64,000 nucleotides of DNA, taken from the NCBI GenBank assembly GCA_030737875.1, contig CM060918.1, positions 883,914,403 through 883,978,402 of the forward strand, given 5' to 3'. How positions within the stretch are numbered: the stretch's first letter is position 1; every line of letters starts with the position of its first letter. Shown one piece after another: positions 58,809 to 64,000 of this stretch. Position numbers and translations under genes: made by a program. Under the pieces are notes generated by a model, which did not search any database, was not told where the DNA came from, and worked only from the letters and a program-made list of their open reading frames with translations. Origin of the DNA: Allium sativum (taxonomy: Eukaryota > Streptophyta > Magnoliopsida > Asparagales > Amaryllidaceae).

Positions 58809-59795
58809 ATTATAAAATTGTTAAGAGACGTTAAAAAAATGAAACTTTGGTTCGGGTCCATTTTACGTTTCAAAATACAAAAAAAAAACTCTATGTTTTA
58901 AAACTTCATAAGCTAGTATTATCGTACAACGGTGGGAAAAGGTATTCAATATAGAATAAAAAATTATCTGTTAAAACATATTTCAAGATATATTTTATTT
59001 AAAAAATTATATAGTACTTTAAGATAAAATAAAAGTAATTAATAAAGTAGAAATTCAATTAAACTAAATTTACATGTAAACCAACTAGAGATAAGAATAT
59101 ACTATCAATGTATTGATTTGAATCAGTCACAAACACATACATAAATTTTATTACGTATCAAGCAGGATCAATGTAATCTTAACATTTAGTTATTTTGCAA
59201 CTCTAAACTATTAATGGATTGAAGTAAAAAATAAGAAACGAAACAAATATAACATTATTGACAAATTTCACTCGTATCATAAAGATATATGCATGCAACA
59301 CAATATATGCATACGAGTTGCATTTCAACGGAATATGAACATAGGCAAATTTCCACATAAATAAGGAGAGAAGATCCAAAATATGATCACATAACAAAAT
59401 TAGATTACATGGTTTATTTATCACATAAAATGTAACATGCTTATTGGCTAAAAAAGGGCACATTGCACTCATAACATAATGATGAGTTTACTGAAATAAA
59501 TACCAATCAAAATGTGCTTTATTGATGGCAATGTAAATAGTTTGAATATGACTAAACTTCCATATACAAAGTTCTACTACCGTAACATGCTTTCCATCAT
59601 GGACCATCTCAGCTTGCCACTAGCTTCAGCTAAATACTATGACATGGTGCCTGCAAAGTAGTGTATCAATATTATAAATAAATATTGCTATGATCCAATC
59701 ATGCACAATCTCAAACTAATCAATGAGGCTTTCGAATAACGTTTATTTATTATTAATTATACATTTAATTTAACACTATTTTAAATATTTTAAAC
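58809..59795. other. AT-rich intergenic sequence
   Basis: No convincing gene. The 89-codon minus frame at 59203-59472 is low-complexity and hydrophobic and matches nothing known. Confidence 0.5.
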
Positions 59796-59810
59796 AAGTA
59801 TATACATTAG

Positions 59811-60026
59811 AACCCGCTGTTCGTAACTCGGGTGGTTTGGGAGTCGGGAGATGGAAATCAAAGCATGTGGGAAGATTCGAATCCCGCTGCAATGCACTTT
59901 GGGAGCTAGACATTAAGTATCTGTGTGCGACGACTAAACAAAGCGGGGTAGACACACGACGTGTGGTTTACTTAAGTGAGTATCAATGTATACTTTGATC
60001 TTAAGCTTCCTTATGTTACTAAAAAA
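59811..60026 (+). mobile_element. SINE (216 bp, tRNA-derived)
   Basis: Flanked by a 15-bp TSD with one mismatch: AAGTATATACATTAG (59796-59810) and AAGTATATAGATTAG (60027-60041). Contains a box B-like GATTCGAATCC (59874-59884) and a box A-like TAACTCGGGTGG about 40 bases before it, the Pol III promoter spacing of tRNA-derived SINEs. Ends in a short A tract. SINEs use the machinery of LINEs. Confidence 0.82.
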
Positions 60027-60392
60027 AAGTATATAGATTAGGAAAAAATATATTTATTTTACTCAAGCTGACATGATAAATTTTTTGGTAAGCCTATGAT
60101 ATAACCCACAAAACAGACATTAAATAACATCCACCTAAGACCACATCAGTTCAAAATATTTACTGAGTAATACATATACCATGCATTTACAAAAAACCAA
60201 CGTGTTCCTATAAATAAGTATACACCTTCATAAAAAAATTTGATAATGGATGCTTCATCTTATGCAGTTAAAGCTCCGAAAATTCTCCATTATAGCTTGT
60301 AGCGCTCTTCAGCTGCTATGCTATTTCAATTTTGTGTCCCTGAACAGTAGATCCGCTTCTAGCCCCACTATTTTCTGTTGCATCCGCTAAAT

Positions 60393-60775
60393 CAAGGCTT
60401 TTTAGCACCCACTTTAGCAATGTTAATATATCGAGCTCGATTTGACTAGTTCTCTTTTTTAAAAAATCAATAAAATTAATGTTAAGAGCTAATTTTAAGA
60501 CATAAGTATTCAATATAATATAGAAATTATTATAATCATTAAATCTAGCATGTTTAACCATGATATTCTTTGATTGTGTTGTATAAAATTAGTTGATGTT
60601 AGTTTCTTCTACACATATAATGTAAGAACGATAATTATTTAATTTTTAACATTATGTTTCACATATAATGAACCTTTTTGCATCTTCGCTATATCCATGC
60701 TATTTCCCAGCTTTATTTCGCTACATTGTTTTACACCTCTACCGCTATAGAACCGCTAAGCGCTTTAATAGCTCA
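60393..60775. mobile_element. Possible degenerate hAT-like element
   Basis: Ends rich in GCGCT/AGCGGT motifs in inverted orientation (left CAAGGCTTTTTAGC; right reverse complement CTGAGCTATTAAAGC). The flanking octamers GCTAAATC and GCTTCATC match at 6 of 8 positions. Weak. Confidence 0.35.
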
Positions 60776-60863
60776 GGCTTCATCTTCTACAGATGTGAGG
60801 TCAGCAACATCTATCTTTTCTCGCTATAAAGCTCCCTCGGACCTACAAGGTTAGCAAAAAGTG

Positions 60864-61148
60864 CCATCTACACTTTGATGATTCACATAAGCATTTCTTC
60901 ACTTTCTAAGGGACTCCTCCCTTGCCATTACTCAAACAATAATCATAAGTCAACTCGGTCATAGGAGGAATGTTTTTTATTGTGAAGAACAAAATGGGTG
61001 GATATCGATCATCGCCATCGTTATAGATGACTGTCTCCCAAATCATTTTTGGAGAGTAGCCATGATTGATAAAACGAGCTATATTTCCCTTGTTTTTCGC
61101 ATCTATTAAAAAACCCATATCCTTGGGAGTCTCGCTTGCATTAGCTTT
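60864..61148 (-). pseudogene. SUVH-type histone methyltransferase fragment (SET C-terminal half and post-SET)
   Basis: Minus strand encodes FLIDAKNKGNIARFINHGYS, then NIPPMTELTYDYCLSNG, and after an in-frame TAG (60906-60908) VKKCLCESSKCRW. These match the second half of the SET domain and the CxCxxxxC post-SET zinc site of plant SUVH H3K9 methyltransferases. The essential NHSC motif has become NHGY, losing the Cys, so this copy cannot be active. The N-terminal half (YDG/SRA, pre-SET and first SET half) is absent here; the fragment stops at 61148, directly against an LTR-like start. Confidence 0.85.
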
Positions 61149-61899
61149 TGTAACAACCCGGAAAATCAGACCAATTTAAAATTTAATTTTGGCAATTTTA
61201 ATGAATTTTGGATATTTAAAATGATTTATTTTAAATAATAACGACTAGAAATTTATTTAGAACAGAATTAGAACGATATATTTATTTAAATCGAAGTTAG
61301 AATATAAATATTTATTTTAATTATAAAAGGAATTGGAAATGGCACGGTAGTTTGAAAATTCAATTTCAAATTTCAAATGAATGTACATGATTCAAAATAA
61401 ACCGGATTTTAACGAAACCAAAAATATTTGAATCTGTTTGAAAATATCTTTCCAACGAATCTGAAAAATCCAAATTTCATAGCGGGAATAAAAAGTTATG
61501 TCCAGTTGAAAATTCATAATAGTCGCTATGGAAATATAGCCCTTAAAAATAGTAATTTTGCAAGCGTTCTTCAAATTTGATGAAATTAGATTTATTAGGA
61601 TCGTATCGTCAATACGAAGGTAGAAATAATTTTTCTTGAATTTTCAGAGTTAGTATGTGGCCCCGTTAAATTGAAATGTGCATTTGAGTTTAAAATATAT
61701 TGATTTATATTTTAAATTCGACGAAAGCTGATCGTAACAGCCGAACTAGGTTATGAAACATGTCCCATTGTATTCGAAATGGGGGTAATTAATTAGGGAC
61801 AACAGTCGTTGAGTTCGATTTGGGGTTCAGATGAAAAGTCAACTCCTAGGAGAATTAAATTAAAAAAATATAAAATAATTTTACATATAAGCCCTTAAC

Positions 61900-62230
61900 C
61901 CCCCACTCTCCCTTTCCTTTTCTTTATTTCCATGTTCAGAAAAGAAAAACCCAAATTCCGCTCGTCGTTCGTCGCCCTCACCCCCCCAATCTGACCTCGC
62001 GCGCCGCGTCCGCCTCCGCCGCCATCCCCTCTAGCCCGCCGCCCTTCCTCTCTCCTCTCTCTTCCATAATTCGAACCAGTAAGCACCGCCCCCTCAAATC
62101 AAACCCTAGCTCCACCAAAAACTGCGCCGCAACCACCCTAGGTCCACCGCCGACTTCGACTGCGTTCTTTTCCCCCTCCCCTGACCTGAAGAAGCCGCCG
62201 TACCCCCTCCTCCAACCGAGAACGCGGTGA
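61900..62230 (+). other. GC-rich leader-like block
   Basis: CT- and GCC-rich sequence with AAACCCTAGC at about 62102 and a consensus donor GTGAGT at 62228. It resembles a 5' UTR or first non-coding exon. It could alternatively be the first exon of a host gene running to the right, but I see no ATG frame with recognisable protein. Confidence 0.4.
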
Positions 62231-62249
62231 GTTTTTATTTTTAATTTTA

Positions 62250-62845
62250 TTTATTCATGTAAAATAAAAACATGATTTTTATATGCGTAGATTAGAAATA
62301 AAAACACAATTTTTATATAGATTACATGAGAATGAGAATGCAATGTTTATGTAGAAAACATTAGAAAAGATTGGATTCTTAACAAAGGAAAGATTCAATT
62401 TTTAATATTGAAAAGGTTTGATTTTTAAAGTATGAAAGATGAGATTTCTATCGTATGAAAGATGGGATTTTTATATATATGGTTTTGAAATAAAAATGCG
62501 ATCTTTATATATGTTGTAATGAAATAAAAATATAATCTTTATATAAAATATCATTGTGTAAAAATATAATTTTTATACATGAAGTGGCAATATAAAAATG
62601 TAATCTTTATTACATAAGATGTGATATAAAAATAAGATTTTTATATGTATAATGGAGCTATAAAAATATGATTTTTATTACTTGAATTGCGATGTAAAAA
62701 TATGTTATAACGAAAAGATTTGATTTTTAGTTATATAAAAATTCGATTTTTAGCGCTATAAGAGAATTTGATTTTTATAAATATAGCGAGGAAATAAAAA
62801 TGTGATTTTTATCCATGTAGCGGTGAAATAAAAATGTGTTTTTTA
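62250..62845. repeat. Degenerate palindromic repeat field (about 18 units)
   Basis: Units about 33 bp apart share ATAAAAATNNGATTTTTAT, itself nearly palindromic. Spacing and sequence are imperfect. Two further isolated copies occur near 63205 and 63275. Confidence 0.8.
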
Positions 62846-63750
62846 TTTATGAACAACATGGAAAGATGGAGTTGGGATGTCGGGTAAATCCAAACCATCG
62901 TCCGCTAAAGAATGGAGGAGTGGATCTCAAAGGTAAGAACTCCTCATTGAAATTTTTTATACAGTTATTTATTTTTAACTGCATATATGAGCTGCTCCCC
63001 GTCGTCCACAAATCATAGACGACTTGTTTGATTGTTTGGTTGATTGGAATATTTGTTTGAATATGGTTTAGGATGAATAATGAACTGATATGACTTAGTT
63101 TGTGTATGGGATGAGCCATTATTAGGCGAGGGATAAGGCTAGATCTTATCCCGGTTCTAGTTCGCGCCGTTATGCCACCAAAATTTTCTAAAATATGTTA
63201 GAACAATAAAAATATCATTTTTATTGTATAAATGAACTAAATAGAATATTCATATGTTGAATAAAATATTTTATCGTTAAAAATATAGTTTTTAATGTTG
63301 ATATGAATAAAATAAATATTCATTTACAAATCAGACGATTTGTTTATAAACAACCATTTTACTGATATGGATTGGGACGATATATTTTACATATCGCCCA
63401 ACTGCACAAATAATATTCAGTATTTGTTGGTTGAAACCTCATATGGGTGTTGGGATTATATTTGATGTACACTAATCCCAATTGTTTAGTAGTATGTCGA
63501 TCGTTAGGTTGACAGACTGTGTAAGCGTGAATTATTTATATTTAATGCTTATGTAGTTGTGTAGTGCACTCTGGATGATGGTTGACTGTGTCTGGTTGTT
63601 GTTGTGTACATGTGTTGCATGAAATCCATATAAATAACATTATATGGTAATTGACTATGTCTGATTCTAGTTCAGAAATAATGAATATTTTAAAATAACA
63701 TTCAGAAAAAAATCAAAATCTGATTTTGATGTCCGATTTGGGATGGACAC

Positions 63751-63752
<2 letters not shown>
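62846..63752. other. Sequence without recognised gene
   Basis: Right of the palindromic repeat field; possible LTR interior. Open frames at 62836-63018 and 62847-63119 are short and overlap on opposite strands, with no known match. Confidence 0.4.

Positions 63753-63808
<56 letters not shown>
63753..63808. repeat. (AT)n microsatellite
   Basis: 28 uninterrupted AT dinucleotides; likely polymorphic. Confidence 0.97.
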
Positions 63809-63814
<6 letters not shown>

Positions 63815-64000
63815 GTGTTGATTGGATTAACGCCATTTTGACGTGAACGATATTTATATCGATTTTATTCATTTTATAATGAATATCGAAAAGGAATTGA
63901 TTTCAAAATCTTATGTTTTGAAAATATTATCATTTATATATTAATGATATGGAATATTCAATTTTGATTTGAAATTGAATATGAAGTTGAAATCGTTTTG

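Larger units (their letters stand above)
61149..64000 (+). mobile_element. Probable Gypsy-type LTR, third family, cut by the window edge
   Basis: Starts TGTAACAACCCGG, the same kind of terminus as the LTRs of A and B (TGTAACA.CCC). It contains a GC-rich leader-like block (61900-62230) with AAACCCTAGC and a good splice donor GCG|GTGAGT near 62226, as found in long LTRs of this lineage. No matching 3' end lies in the window, so the call rests on the terminus and layout only. Confidence 0.45.

Noticed and set aside
59811..59900. tRNA gene
   Set aside because: Has box B-like sequence but no cloverleaf that I can draw; the A tail and 15-bp duplication fit a SINE.
62847..63119. 90-codon minus-strand gene
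   Set aside because: Overlaps another open frame on the plus strand, with no similarity; probable chance in LTR-like sequence.

Overview
This is nuclear DNA of a flowering plant, most likely a eudicot. The evidence is AT-rich sequence, GT-AG introns, a plant class II formin gene, and plant-type Copia, Gypsy, CACTA, hAT, MULE and SINE transposons. I see no bacterial or organellar gene, no rRNA or tRNA gene and no CRISPR array. I cannot name the species.

Bases 1-21101 hold one host gene on the minus strand: a class II formin (PTEN-like + C2 + long proline-rich FH1 + FH2) close to the Arabidopsis FH20 type. Eight exons are visible, covering residues 1 to about 1444, and the gene runs off the left edge inside FH2. 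All joined exons stay in frame. Its fifth intron (707-14855) is 14.1 kb and packed with insertions: a 1.7-kb near-perfect foldback, three short hAT-like elements with 8-bp target-site duplications (TSDs), a complete Copia provirus that has lost gag, and a roughly 410-bp tandem duplication.

Bases 21941-57465 are one transposon nest, inserted about 0.7 kb upstream of the formin start region and resolvable to single bases by its TSDs. Level 1 is a gag-only LTR element (C) in tandem form, LTR-gag-LTR-gag-LTR (21946-57460, TSD GATAT). Level 2 is a Tekay-like Gypsy element (A, minus strand, 25423-53063, TSD CAGGC) inside the middle LTR of C. Level 3 is a CACTA transposon (36420-52795, TSD TGC/TGT) inside the 5' LTR of A. 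Level 4 is a second, related Gypsy element (B, plus strand, 37684-49377, TSD AAACC) inside the CACTA. The nesting gives the insertion order C, A, CACTA, B. All coding regions in the nest are broken; A is disabled only by five nonsense codons in one otherwise open 4.3-kb frame.

Bases 57466-64000 are gene-poor. They hold a MULE-type MITE inside another inverted-repeat element, a SINE with a 15-bp TSD, a probable degenerate hAT-like element, and a decayed SET/post-SET fragment of a SUVH histone H3K9 methyltransferase (60864-61148, minus). The SET fragment is cut exactly where another Gypsy-like LTR appears to begin (61149), which continues to the right edge and contains a field of about 18 degenerate palindromic ATAAAAAT..GATTTTTAT repeats and an (AT)n tract.

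Functionally, only the formin looks like a working host gene: it should nucleate actin filaments through FH2 and profilin-binding FH1, anchored by a catalytically dead PTEN-C2 module. Everything else is transposon-derived or decayed.
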